Origin: Hordeum vulgare subsp. vulgare
Lineage: Eukaryota; Streptophyta; Magnoliopsida; Poales; Poaceae
Reading direction: 5' to 3'
Assembly: GCF_904849725.1 (NCBI RefSeq)
Contig: NC_058518.1
Span: forward strand, 414,725,081-414,789,080
Length of the DNA: 64,000 nt
Shown here: in pieces, positions 29,077 to 40,511 of the stretch
Numbering within the stretch: the stretch's first letter is position 1
How the letters are laid out: each line of letters opens with the position of its first letter
Notes under the pieces: generated by a model
The model's database searches: none
Told to the model about the DNA's origin: nothing
Seen by the model: only the letters and a program-made list of their open reading frames with translations
Position numbers and translations under genes: made by a program

Positions 29077-30250
29077 TGAACAAATTACTGTCGAGCAATT
29101 AATAGAACCGCGCAAAGTCGTGACGATATCTATGGCAATGATTATATCTATAGGCATCACGTCCAAAACAAGTAGACCGATACTTTCTGCATCTACTACT
29201 ATTACTCCACACGTCGACCGCTATCCAGCATGCATCTAGTGTATTAAGTCCAAAATAACAGAGTAACGCCTTAAGCAAGATGACATGATGTAGAGGGATA
29301 ATCTCAAACCAATGATGAAAACCCCATCTTTTTACCCTTGATGGCAACTACTTAATGTGTGCCTTGCTCCCCCTACTATCACTGGGAAAGGTCACCACAT
29401 GGTAGAACCCAAAACCAAGAACTTCTCCCATTGCAAGAATCATAGATCTAGTTGGCCAAACAAAACCCAAGACTGAGAGAGACTTAAAAGGATTTCAAAT
29501 CATGCATATAATAAATCAGCAAAGACTCAAATATATATCATAGATAATCTGATCACAAAACCACAATTCATCGGATCTCGACAAACACACCGCCAAAGAA
29601 GATTACATCGGATAGATCTCCATTAAGATCATGGAGACCTTTGTATTGAAGATCCAAGAGAGAGAAGAAGCCTTCTAGCTACTAACTACGGACCCGTAGG
29701 TCTGAAGTGAACTACTCACGAGTCATTGGAGGTGCGATGATGATGATGAAGAAGCCCTCCAACTCCAAAGTCCCCTCCGGCAGGGCGCCGAGAAGGGCTC
29801 CAGATGAGATCTCGCGGAAACGAAAGCTTGCGGCGGCGGAAAAGTATTTTCGAGGCTCCCCTGATTTTTTGCTGAATTTTTGGGAACATATAGGCCAAGG
29901 ATCTAGGTCAGGGGGCGGCCAGGGAGGCCACAAGGACTGACACCGCCGCCTCCCCCTTGCTGGCGGAGTGGGAGCTTGTGGGCTCCCTCGAGCCTACCTG
30001 GCTTGGCTCAGAGGCCCCTTGATCTTCTTCCGTTCGGAAAAAATCATTTCGGGGTTTTTATTCCGTTTGGACTCCGTTCCAAAATCAGATCTGAAAAGAG
30101 TCAAAAACACAGAAAAAACAGGAACTGGCACTTGGCACTGAATTAATAAGTTAGTCCCCAAAAAGATATAAAAGGTACATAAAACATCCAAAGATGACAA
30201 GATAACAGCGTGAAACCATCAAAAATTATAGATACGTTTGAGACGTATGA
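29077..30250 (-). repeat. B1 3' LTR, proximal piece
   Basis: The minus-strand LTR start is TCATACGTCT at 30,250 (expected TGATACGTCT, one base changed). It resumes after the C insertion with TGAACAAATTACTG, matching 35,666 onward. It includes the hairpin region (29,895-30,005). The same sequence without interruption is present in the B1 5' LTR and the solo LTR. Confidence 0.88.
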
Positions 30251-32879
30251 AGCATCCCCAAGCTTAACTCCTGCTCGTCCTCGAGTAGGGAAGTGATAAA
30301 GAATGATTTTTTGATGCTTTCATGCTACCTAGCATAGGTGTCCTTTGTAATTCCTCTTATGTGACGTGAATGTTCAGATCCAATAGATTCAAAACAATAG
30401 TTTGCTATTGACGTGGAAACAATAATAACTCAAGCAAACTAGCAAGGTAATCATGAACTTTCAAAATAACAAGGCCAAAAGAAAGTTATCCCTACAAAAG
30501 CATATAGTCTGGCTGTGCTCTATCATCATTGCACAACGAATTTAAATCATGCACAACCCCGGTATTGGCCAAGTAATTGTTTCACACCTTTACTTTCTCA
30601 AAACTTTTCAACTCTCACACAATACATGAGCGTGAGCCATGGTTATAGCACTATAGATGGTGTGGAATGTGGTGGAGGTTGCAAGACAAAAAAGGAGAAG
30701 ATAGTCACATTAACTAGGCATATCAATGAACTGTGGAGATGCTCATCAATAGATATCAATGTGAATGAGTAGGGATTGCCATACGAATGATGCACTAGAG
30801 CTACGAGTATGTGAAAGCTCTTAAAGAAAACTAGTGGGTGTGCATCCAACTTGCTTGCTCATGAAGACCTAAGGCAATTTTGAGGAAGCCTATCATTGGA
30901 ATATACAAGCCAAGTTATATAATGAAAATTTCCCACTAGCTATATGGTGGTGACAAAACGAGAGACTCTCAATCATGAAGATCATGGTGCTTAATATGCA
31001 CAAGTGTGGAAAAAGTGGTAGCATTGTCCCTTCTCTCTTTTTCTCTCATTTTTTTGGTGGGCTCTTTGGCCTCTTTTTTTTGGTGGGCTTCTTTGGCCTC
31101 TTTTATTTCCTCACTTTCAATTCAAAACTTAGAGCAACTACGACTCTATATGGAATGCCTTCGGTAGTGTACCGTGGTAATGATCTAGCATGGCATAGAC
31201 ATCAATGGAAACATCATGCTAGCTATCTTACGATCATGCAATGGCAATGTAGACGTGGTGGCACATGTCATGGTGGTAGTTGCATGGCAATATATCTCGG
31301 AATAACTTTGAAAAAGCCATAGTAGGTAGGTATGGTGGCTGTTTTGAGGGAGGCTAATGGTGGGTTTTGTGCACCGGCGAAAGTTGCACGGCATTAAGAA
31401 GATAGTGATGGTGGTAGGTGAAAGTGCATCTAAACCATGGACTCAACATTAGTCATGAAGAACTCATATACTTGTTGCAAAAGTTTTATTAGTAATCGAA
31501 ACAAAGCATTCAACGCATACTCCTAGGGGAAGGGTTGGTAGGTATAAACCATCGCGCAATCCCGACCGCCACGCAAAGGATGACAATCAATATACTAATC
31601 ATGCTCAGATTTCATCACATAGCGGTTCACCATACGTGCATCCTACGGGAATCACTAACTTCAACACAAGTATTTCTAGATCCACAACACCTTATTAGCA
31701 TGACTTCAATATTACCATAACCACAACTCAAAACTAATTGAGATGAATCAAACTTCTCTTACTATTCAATGCACATGAAGGTGGAAGTTTTCGTATCCCT
31801 TTGGATAACTACCCCTTTTGAGACTACTTTCAAAGCATAGATCAACTACCAAGCCACGCACCGCTGCGCTCTAAAAGATATAAGTGAAGCACACAGAGCA
31901 AAAGTATCTAGCTCAAAAGATATAAGTGAAGCACATGTGAGCTGAATTGTCTACCAAAAGATATAAGTGAAGCTCGACAAAATCACGGTGTGTGCATGTC
32001 TCTCTCTCTAGGTGTGCAGCAAGGATGATTGTGACAAAAAAAAAGACTCCTACGATACAAGACGCTCCAAGCAAAAACACATAACATGTGGTGAATAAAA
32101 ATATAGCCCCAAGTAACGTTACCGATGGATTGAAGACGAGAGAGGGGATGCCTTCCCGGGGCATCCCCAAGCTTAGGCTTTTACGACATCCTTGAATCTC
32201 TTGGGGTGCCTTGGGCATCCCCAAGCTTGAGCTCTTTCCACTCTTTATCTCTTTGTCCATAGGAACTTCACCCAAAACTTTAAAACTTCACAACACGAAA
32301 CTTAAACAGAAACTCGTGATAACATTAGTACAAGAAAGCAAACCACCACTTCCTTAGGTACTGTAGCAAACTTAAATTCTACTTGTGCTGATGTTGGGTT
32401 ACTGTACTTTCAATCTTCCATGGCTAATACCCCCCGATACTATCCATAGTTTCATCAAAATAAGCAACCAACACAACAAAAACAGAATTTGTTAATAGCA
32501 GACCAGTCTGTAGGAATCTGTATATTTCGTATACCTCTGGTACTTCAAAAATTCTGAAAATTTACGAAAGTCTGAAGAATTTGCATAATAATCAGGAGCA
32601 AACAGAATCAACTCAAAAGCTCTTACAGAAAAAAAATGAAAATTCTTTTCATGAGCAGAAAGTTTCTGTCTTTTCCAGCATGACCAAACGATCATCTCCG
32701 AGACTAATCATAGCTGTTTTGCTTGGCACAAAGGCAAAAAGAAACACAAAATACACAATCATAACAGAATTATGAAAGTGTGGAAAACACAAAATAGAAA
32801 GAAAAATGATAGATTCGTTGGGTTGCCTCCCAACAAGCGCTTTTATTTAACGCCCTTAGCTAGGCAAAAAGTGATGGAA
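30251..32879 (-). other. B1 non-coding internal region with polypurine tract
   Basis: The polypurine tract (rc of GCATCCCCAAGCTT, 30,252-30,265) borders the 3' LTR. No ORF3 is recognisable. The block contains two further copies of the polypurine-like motif (32,161-32,175 and 32,215-32,230), three copies of AAAAGATATAAGTGAAGC (31,874-31,975), a tandem GGTGGGC...TTTGGCCTC duplication (31,045-31,105), CCACCATACCTACCTAC (rc, 31,321-31,340) and a hairpin GTTGGGTTGCCTCCCAAC (32,817-32,834) just after the gag-protease stop. Confidence 0.65.
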
Positions 32880-34954
32880 TCACGTATAGTCATCTTTGGT
32901 GCTCAAACCATAGGTAGCCCTCATCATAGATTCACAAGGCAATATTATTTTCTTTCTAGGAAAGTGCTCCATGCCCTTCTTTAAAGGAAATTGAAATCTA
33001 ATATTACCTTCCTTCATATCGATGATAGCACCAATAGTCCTTAGGAAAGGTCTACCAAGAATAATGGGACATGAAGGATTGCAATCTATGTCAAGTACAA
33101 TGAAATCCACGGGTACATAGTTCTTATTTGCAACAATAAGAACATCATCGATCCTTCCCATGGGTTTCTTGACAGTAGAATCCGCAAGATGCAAATTAAT
33201 AGAACACTCTTCAATCTCATGGAAACCAAGAATATCACATAAAGACTTTGGAATCGCGGAAACACTAGCACCCAAATCACACAAAGCATTGCACTCATAG
33301 GTTTTGATTTTGATTTTGATAGTAGGTTCCCGCTCATCATGAAGTTTTCTAGGTATAGATACTTCTAGTTCGAGCTTCTGTTGAAGATATTTCATCATAG
33401 CATCTACGATATGCGCGGTAAAGGCTTTGCTTTGGCTATAAGCATGTGGAGAGTTTGCAATGGATTGCATCAAAGAAATGCATTCAAACAAGGAGCAATT
33501 ATCATAATTGAATTCCTTGAAATCCAAAGTGGGAGTTTCATTACTACCCAAAATTTTGACTTCTTCTACTCCACTCTCCACACCTTTATCATCAAGATAT
33601 GTGGACTCCGAATCATTGGGGAGTTTTTCAACCAAAGTGGATTCATATCCAGCCCCTCCATAAGTAGGTTTGACATGCAAAAACAAAGATGCAAGAGGAG
33701 ACACACCAAGCACTTTAAGATCTTGGTGATTTGCTTCACTAGAACGCACCCTTTTAAACCATTCATGTCTAGCGCGAATTTGGGCGGTTCTTTCTTTGCT
33801 CTCATTCATGGAGATACGCATAGCTTTCAAAGTTTCATCCAAGTTGACCTTGGGAGGAGCGCATCTAACTTTCAAAGCATCAATATCACAAGACATCCTA
33901 TCAACGCTTTTAGCCAAATCGTCTATTTTGAGTAGTTTTTCCTCTATGGACGCATTGAAAATCTTTTGAGAGTTGATGAACTCTTTGATATTACTCTCTA
34001 GATCAGAGGGTAATTTGTTGTGATTTCCATAAGTGTTGCCGTAGGAATTGCCATAATTGTTAGAGGAGTTACTAGGAAAAGGCCTAGGAACATAGTTTCC
34101 TCTAAAAGCATTATTGTTGTCAAAATTGTTCCTACCAACAAAATTCACATCCAAACTAGCGCTGCTACTCTCAATCAAAGAAGATAGTGGCATGTCATTA
34201 GGATCTATGGTAGCGTTTCTACTAGCAACCAAATTCATCAACTCGTCCATCTTAGCACTAAGCGAGTTAATCTCTTCTATAGCGTGCACCTTTTTGCTAG
34301 CAGGCGACCTTTCAGTGTGCCAATGAGAGTAGTTGGTCATGATATTGTCTAGGAGTTTTGTAGCGTCTCCTAACGTGATTTCCATGAACGTTCCACCTGA
34401 GGCGGAGTCCAAGATATTGCGAGAAGCGAAATTCAAGCCAGCGTAAAAGATTTGTATAATCATCCACAAACTCAAGCCATGAGCGGGACAATTTCTAATC
34501 ATAAGCTTCATCCTCTCCCAAGATTGTGCAACGTGTTCATGATCAAGTTGCTTGAAATTCATGATATCGTTACGTAAGGAGATGATCTTAGCCGGCGGAA
34601 AATACTTGGATATGTAAGCATCTTTGCACTTATCCCAAGAATCGATACTATTTTTAGGCAAAGAAGAAAACCAAGTTTTTGCGCGATCTCGCAACGAGAA
34701 AGGAAAAAGTTTCAACTTAATCACGTCATTATCCACATCTCTTTTCTTTTGCATGTCACAAAGCTCAATGAAGGTATTGAGATGGGATGCGGCGTCTTCA
34801 CTAGGAAGGCCAGAGAATTTCTCTTTCATAACAAGATTCGGCAAAGCTGCGTTGATTTCATACGATTCCGCACTAGTGGCGGGAGCAATCGAGTACCAAT
34901 AAAATCATTATTATTAGTGCTCGAGAAGTCGCAAAGTTTGGTGTTTTCAGCCAT
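32880..34954 (-). pseudogene. gag: B1 gag-protease with one N-terminal frameshift
   Basis: The ATG at 34,954 opens MAENTKLCDFSS; a one-base shift near 34,890 moves into the main frame, which is open for 654 codons to 32,880. The gag domain has SGLPSEDAASHLNTFIELCD, LFPFSLRDRAKTWFSSLP, YFPPAKIISLRNDIMNFKQL and VAQSWERMKLMIRNCPAHGL. A glycine/asparagine-rich stretch follows (NNYGNSYGNTYGNHN), then the aspartic protease CDLGASVSAIPKSLCDILG and CPIILGRPFLRTIGAIIDM. The frame ends soon after the protease; no RT exists downstream. Protein products would be gag and protease only, as for C. Confidence 0.85.
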
Positions 34955-35162
34955 GATGACTTCAACAAACAGACAAGCACACAAGCAAGCAAGAAAACCG
35001 GCAAAGGGAAACGGCAAAGGCAAAAGAAAACGGCGAAGGAGAAAGGCAAATGGAAACGGCAAATGTGAAGTGGGGGAGAGGAAAACGAGAGGCAACTAGC
35101 AACAAAAGTAAATGCAAGAGATGAGTTTGTGAGACCTACTTGGATAGATCTTGATTTCTCCT

Positions 35163-35179
35163 CCCCGGCAACGGCGCCA
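35163..35179 (-). other. B1 primer-binding site for tRNA-Asp
   Basis: The minus strand reads TGGCGCCGTTGCCGGGG, perfect, about 12 bp inside the end of the 5' LTR. Confidence 0.9.
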
Positions 35180-35191
35180 CAAATACTTCTT

Positions 35192-36839
35192 CTACTGCAA
35201 CAAAAGACCTTCCAATGGCGCGAGAAATAGGCACGTTGTCGGGAAATTATCTTGACGTGCTCCTCAGCAGCGGCACCAGGAATACTTCTGCTACGGCTAT
35301 GCCTTAAGGGACTTCCTAGGCAAGTATGCAAAGGATTTCCCCCGTGGCCTTGGAGCCTTGCGTTGGTGTTCCCTTGAAGCGGAAAGGGTGATGTAGCGTA
35401 GCGATGGTAAGTATTTCCCTCAGTTTGAGAACCAAGGTATCAATCCAGTGGGGGAGTATCTCAAGATACTGCACAAACACAAAAGCTTGCTCCCAACGCT
35501 ATGAAGGGGTTGTCAATCCCTTATAGATTGTTTGCCAAGTGAGAACTGAAAGCAACAAAGTAACAAGCAAAGTAAAAGCGGAGGTGTAAACGATGGATGT
35601 GAATAGACCCGGGGGCCGTAGTGTTTACTAGTGGCTTCTCTCATGAAAGCAAGTAGACGGTGGGTGAACAAATTACTGTTGAGCAATTGATAGAACCGCG
35701 CAAAGTCGTGACAATATCTATGGCAATGATTATATCTATAGGCATCACGTCCAAAACAAGTAGACCGATACTTTCTGCATCTACTACTGTTACTCCACAC
35801 GTCGACCGCTATCCAGCATGCATCTAGTGTATTAAGTCCAAAAGAACAGAGTAACACCTTAAGCAAGATGACATGATGTAGAGGGATAATCTCAAACCAA
35901 TGATGAAAACCCCATCTTTTTACCCTTGATGGGAACTACTTAATGTGTGCCTTGCTGCCCCTACTGTCACTAGGAAAGGTCACCACATGGTAGAACCCAA
36001 AACCAAGCACTTCTCCCATTGCAAGAATCATAGATCTAGTTGGCCAAAGAAAACCCAAGACTCGGAGAGACTTACAAGGATATCAAATCATGCATATAAG
36101 AAATCAGCAAAGACTCAAATATATATCATAGATAATCTGATCACAAATCCACAATTCATCGGATCTCGACAAACACACCGCCAAAGAAGATTACATCGGA
36201 TAGATCTCCATGAAGATCATGGAGACCTTTGTATTGAAGATCCAAGAGAGAGAAGAAGCCATCTAACTACTAACTACGAACCCGTAGGTCTGAAGTGAAC
36301 TACTCACGAATCATTGGAGGGGCGATGATGATGATGAAGAAGCCCTCCAACTCCAAAGTCCCCTCCGGCAGGGCGCCGAGAAGGGTCTCCAGATGAGATC
36401 TCACGAAAATGGAAGCTTGCGGCGGCGGAAAAGTATTTTTGAGGCTCCCCTGATTTTTTGCTGAATTTTTGGGAATATATAGGCCAAGGATCTAGGTCAG
36501 GGGGCGGCCAGGGAGGGGACAAGCCCTCACACCACCGCCTCCCCTGGTGGCGGAGCGGGAGCTTGTGGGCTCCCTGGAGCCCACTTGGCTTGACCTAGAG
36601 GCCCCCTGATCTTCTTCCGTTCGGGAAAAAAATCATTTCGGGGTTTTTATTCCGTTTGGACTCCGTTCCAAAATCAGATCTGAAAAGAGTCAAAAACACA
36701 GAAAGAACAGGAACTGGCACTTGGCACTGAATTAATAAGTTAGTCCCAAAAAAGATATAAAAGGTACATAAAACATCCAAAGATGACAAGATAACAGCGT
36801 GAAACCATCAAAAATTATAGATACGTTGGAGACGTATCA
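35192..36839 (-). repeat. B1 5' LTR, about 1648 bp
   Basis: The minus-strand start is TGATACGTCTCC at 36,839; the end is set by comparison with the solo LTR (GCAGTAG near 35,192, uncertain by a few bases). It has the hairpin (36,490-36,605) and a TATA-like CCTATATATTCCC. The 5 bp outside are GTCAT (36,840-36,844); the matching left copy was deleted. Confidence 0.87.
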
Positions 36840-37319
36840 GTCATCAATACCTACCTCGCGGGAGTGTTGCAACACCCTCAATCTATCGAGATGCGTGAGG
36901 GGATGCTGCACATCCGTGATGTTGAGGGGCCCAAGAAGACCGGAAGCATGGAGGCGAGGCTCGAAGCAATGGAGCAACTAGTCTTCAAGTGCCAAGGGAT
37001 GGTGGAGCGTGGACTCAACGCCAACCACCCGATGATCACGGAGTTCACCAACAAGCACAAGATCGATGTGAATGACATCGAGAAGCACCTCTCCAGGCTC
37101 TATGACAGAATTGATCACCTCCAAGCCCAGATCTATGACCTGCAGAACTAAAATTGTGAGTGTGAGTATAGATTTAAATCAATACGGTTGGCTGCAGATT
37201 TGAGGATTTCGGAGACTCGGTCGTCTTTCCATGATGGATCACCTATGCCTTGGAAGACGGAGGATCAAACCCATGTTGCAACAACTCCACCACCATCACC
37301 TCCAAAGGAAGACGATTAA
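36840..37319 (+). pseudogene. A4 ORF3 (coiled-coil protein), 5' truncated, one stop
   Basis: The frame begins at VINTYL, matching residue 15 on of A3 ORF3, because B1 inserted here. It reads GMLHIRDVEGPKKTGSMEA, then HLSRLYDRIDHLQAQIYDLQ, a TAG after DLQN (37,149-37,151), and ends with PPPSPPKEDD at 37,319. Length and alignment are otherwise kept, including the proline-rich tail. Confidence 0.65.
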
Positions 37320-37351
37320 GCATGGGTATGGGCAATCCCCTTGGCTTGTGC

Positions 37352-37365
37352 CAAGCTTGGGGGAG
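37352..37365 (+). other. Polypurine-like motif after A4 ORF3, target of solo B LTR
   Basis: CAAGCTTGGGGGAG. Its last 5 bp, GGGAG, form the target duplication of the solo LTR that starts at 37,366. Confidence 0.8.
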
Positions 37366-39016
37366 TGATACGTCTCAAACGTATCTATAATTTTTGATGG
37401 TTTCACGATGTTATCTTGTCATCTTTGGATGTTTTATGTACCTTTTATATCTTTTTTGGGACTAACTTACTAATTCAGTGCCAAGTGCCAGTTCCTATTT
37501 TTTATGTGTTTTTGACTCTTTTCAGATCTGATTTTGGAACACAGTCCAAACGGAATAAAAACCCCGAAATGATTTTTTTCCGAACGGAAGAAGATCAGGG
37601 GGGCTCTAGGTCAAGCCAGGTGGGCTCCAGGGAGCCCACAAGCTCCCACTCCGCCACCAGGGGGAGGCGGCGGTGTCAGGGCTTGTGGCCTCCCTGGCCG
37701 CCCCCTGACCTAGATCCTTGGCCTATATATTCCCAAAAATTCAGCAAAAAATCAGGGGAGCCTCGAAAATACTTTTCCGCCGCCGCAAGCTTCCGTTTCC
37801 GCGAGATCTCATTTGGAGACCCTTCCCGGCGCCCTGCCAGAGGGGACTTTGGAGTTGGAGAGCTTCTTCATCATCGTCATCGCCCCTCCAATGACTCATG
37901 AGTAGTTCACTTCAGACCTACGGGTCCGTAGTTAGTAGCTAGATGGCTTCTTCTCTCTCTTGGATCTTCAATACAAAGTTCTCATGATCTTCATGGAGAT
38001 CTATCCGATGTAATCTTATTTGGCGGTGTGTTTGTCGAGATCCGATGAATTGTGGATTTGTGATCAGATTATCTATGATATATATTTGAGTCTTTGCTGA
38101 TTTCTTATATGCATGATTTGATATCCTTGTAAGTCTCTCCGAGTCTTGGGTTTTCTTTGGCCAACTAGATCTATGATTCTTGCAATGGGAGAAGTGCTTG
38201 GTTTTGGGTTCTACCATGTGGTGACCTTTCCCAGTGACAGTAGGGGCAGCAAGGCACACATTAAGTAGTTGCCATCAAGGGTAAAAAGATGGGGTTTTCA
38301 TCATTGGTTTGAGATTATCCCTCTACATCATGTCATCTTGCTTAAGGCGTTACTCTGTTCTTATGGACTTAATACACTAGATGCATGCTCGATAGCGGTC
38401 GACGTGTGGAGTAATAGTAGTAGATGCAGAAAGTATCGGTCTACTTGTTTTGGACGTGATGCCTATAGATACAATCATTGCCATAGATATCGTCACGACT
38501 TTGCGCGGTTCTATCAATTGCTCAACAGTAATTTGTTCACCCACCGTCTACTTGCTTTCATGAGAGAAGCCACTAGTAAACACTACGGCCCCGGGGTCTA
38601 TTCACATCCATCGTTTACACCTCCGCTTTTACTTTGATTTGTTACTTTGTTGCTTTCAGTTCTCACTTGGCAAACAATCTATAAGGGATTGACAACCCCT
38701 TCATAGCATTGGGAGCAAGCTTTTGTGTTTGTGCAGGATCTTGAGATACTCCTCCACTGGATTGATACCTTGGTTCTCAAAACTGAGGGAAATACTTACC
38801 ACCGCTACGCTACATCACCCTTTCCGCTTCGAGGGAACACCAATGCAAGGCTCCTAGGCCACGGGGGAAATCCTTTGCATACTTGCGTAGGAAGTCCCTT
38901 AAGGCGTAGCCGTAGCAGAAGGATTCCTGGTGTCGTTGCTGAGGAGCACGTCAAGATAATTTCCCGACAACGTGCCTATTTCTGGCGCCGTTGAAAGGTC
39001 TTTGGTTGCAGTAGCA
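37366..39016 (+). repeat. Solo LTR of family B, 1651 bp
   Basis: Starts TGATACGTCTCAAACG, ends TTGCAGTAGCA, flanked by GGGAG at 37,361-37,365 and 39,017-39,021. No internal sequence follows; A4 resumes with TTGCCCCGGTATCG as in A2 (TTGCCCTCGTATCG). It formed by recombination between the two LTRs of a full element. It contains the hairpin (37,610-37,715) and TATA-like CTATATATTCCC (37,722). It is inverted relative to the B1 5' LTR, 526 bp away. Confidence 0.92.
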
Positions 39017-39021
39017 GGGAG

Positions 39022-40510
39022 TTGCCCCGGTATCGTATCGCCATCACATATTTTGCCTTTACCTTTTCTTAGTTCGATCCTTTTTGGTTTTATCTTTCTC
39101 TAGTAGAATAAAGGTCTTAGTGTTTTAGGCTTGAGTTTGCTTTGTGTCACCCCCGATGTATTCGAGCTCGTGCTCATATAATAAAGAGTGTCTTAGTTAA
39201 AGGGCCATACTTCATGCCATGATCAAAAGAATGAGAAAAGAAGAAAAGCAAGAAATATCATGTAATGATCTTATGGGAAGTGATGGCTTCACATACAAAA
39301 AGAATGTTGATTGAAACTTGTTGAGGGTAGAAAAACGTAGACCTTGGTCATTGTTGCAATTAATAGGAAGTGATAGAGAAGGAGAGGTTCACATATAAAT
39401 ATACCATCTTTGACACCATCTATGATTATGAACACTCACTAAACTATTACATGCTTAGAAGTAAATGTTGGACAAGGAAGACAACATAATGAATTATGTT
39501 TGCTTGGTTCCGAACAATGTTATATGATTATAGATCCCTTTAGCATGTGACGATTGCTTCCACCCCATATTAGCCAAAACTTCCACACTAAGTAGAGATA
39601 CTACTTGTGCATCCATAAACTTTCAACCCAGTTTTGCCATGAGAGTCCACCATACCTACCTATGGATTGAATAAGATCCCTCAAGTAAGTTGTCATCGGT
39701 GCAAGAAATAAAAATTGCTCCCTTAGTATGTATGATCTATTAGTGTGTGGAAAATAAGCTTTGTACGAACCTGTGATGAGGAAGACATAAAAGCGACAGA
39801 CTGCATAATAAAGTTCTTTATCACAGGAGGCAATATAAAGTGACGTTCCTTCACACTAAGAGGTCACACATCCAAACCTCAAAAGCGCATGACAACCTCT
39901 GCTTCCCTTTGCGAAGGGCCTATCTTGTACCTTTACTTTTTTCCCTTGAAAAAGTCATGGTGATCTACACCAATTCCTTATTTCACCTTTATCTTGGCTA
40001 ACGTCATATGCTAGGGAAAGATCTACATTCATATGTCAACTTGGAAGTAAGTATTCATGAATTATTATTGTTGACATTACCCTTGAGGTAAATGGTTGGG
40101 AGGTGAAACTATAAGCCCCTATCTTTCTCTGTGTCCGGCTGAAACTTTGATCTCATGAGTACCACGTGAGTTGTAGCAATTGTAGAAGACAAAAAGATGA
40201 TTGAGTATGTGGATTTGCTTTACAAGCTCTTATTTGACTCTTTCCGATGTTGTGATAAATTGCAATTGCTTCAATGACTAAAGGCTATCGGTTGTTAATT
40301 CTCAGTAAGGCTCTTGATCCATACTTTACTTTGTGAAGGAATTGTCACTTTAGCATGAGAGATTATATGATGATATTGTTGTTCTGATTATGATCATGAT
40401 GCCTGCATGTCCGTATCTTGTTTTGTCGACACCTCTCTCTCTAAACATGTGGGCATATTTATTGATCTCGGCTTTCGCTTGAGGACAAGCGAGGTCTAAG
40501 CTTGGGGGAG
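39022..40510 (+). other. A4 non-coding block and polypurine tract
   Basis: Homologous to 10,445-11,905 of A2, with the CCACCATACCTACC (39,647-39,660) and CTTCCCTTTGCGAAGGG (39,902-39,918) motifs. The frame that is open in A2 and A3 is interrupted here. The tract TAAGCTTGGGGGAG (40,497-40,510) precedes the LTR. Confidence 0.65.
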
Positions 40511-40511
40511 T

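Larger units (their letters stand above)
18841..36839 (-). mobile_element. B1: non-autonomous gypsy element (gag-protease only), carrying element C in its 3' LTR
   Basis: On the minus strand: 5' LTR (about 35,192-36,839), perfect tRNA-Asp primer site, gag-protease ORF (34,954-32,880), about 2.6 kb non-coding sequence, polypurine tract, and a 3' LTR in two pieces (30,250-29,077 and 19,184-18,841) separated by C. The final ~130 bp of the 3' LTR is deleted together with adjoining A4 sequence; the joint at 18,841 has a 2-bp CA overlap. No RT, RNase H or integrase is encoded, so it depends on enzymes from relatives. Confidence 0.82.

Noticed and set aside
34826..35331. Minus-strand frames 35,331-34,873 and 35,095-34,826
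   Set aside because: They are leader sequence of B1 read through; only the portion from the ATG at 34,954 belongs to gag.
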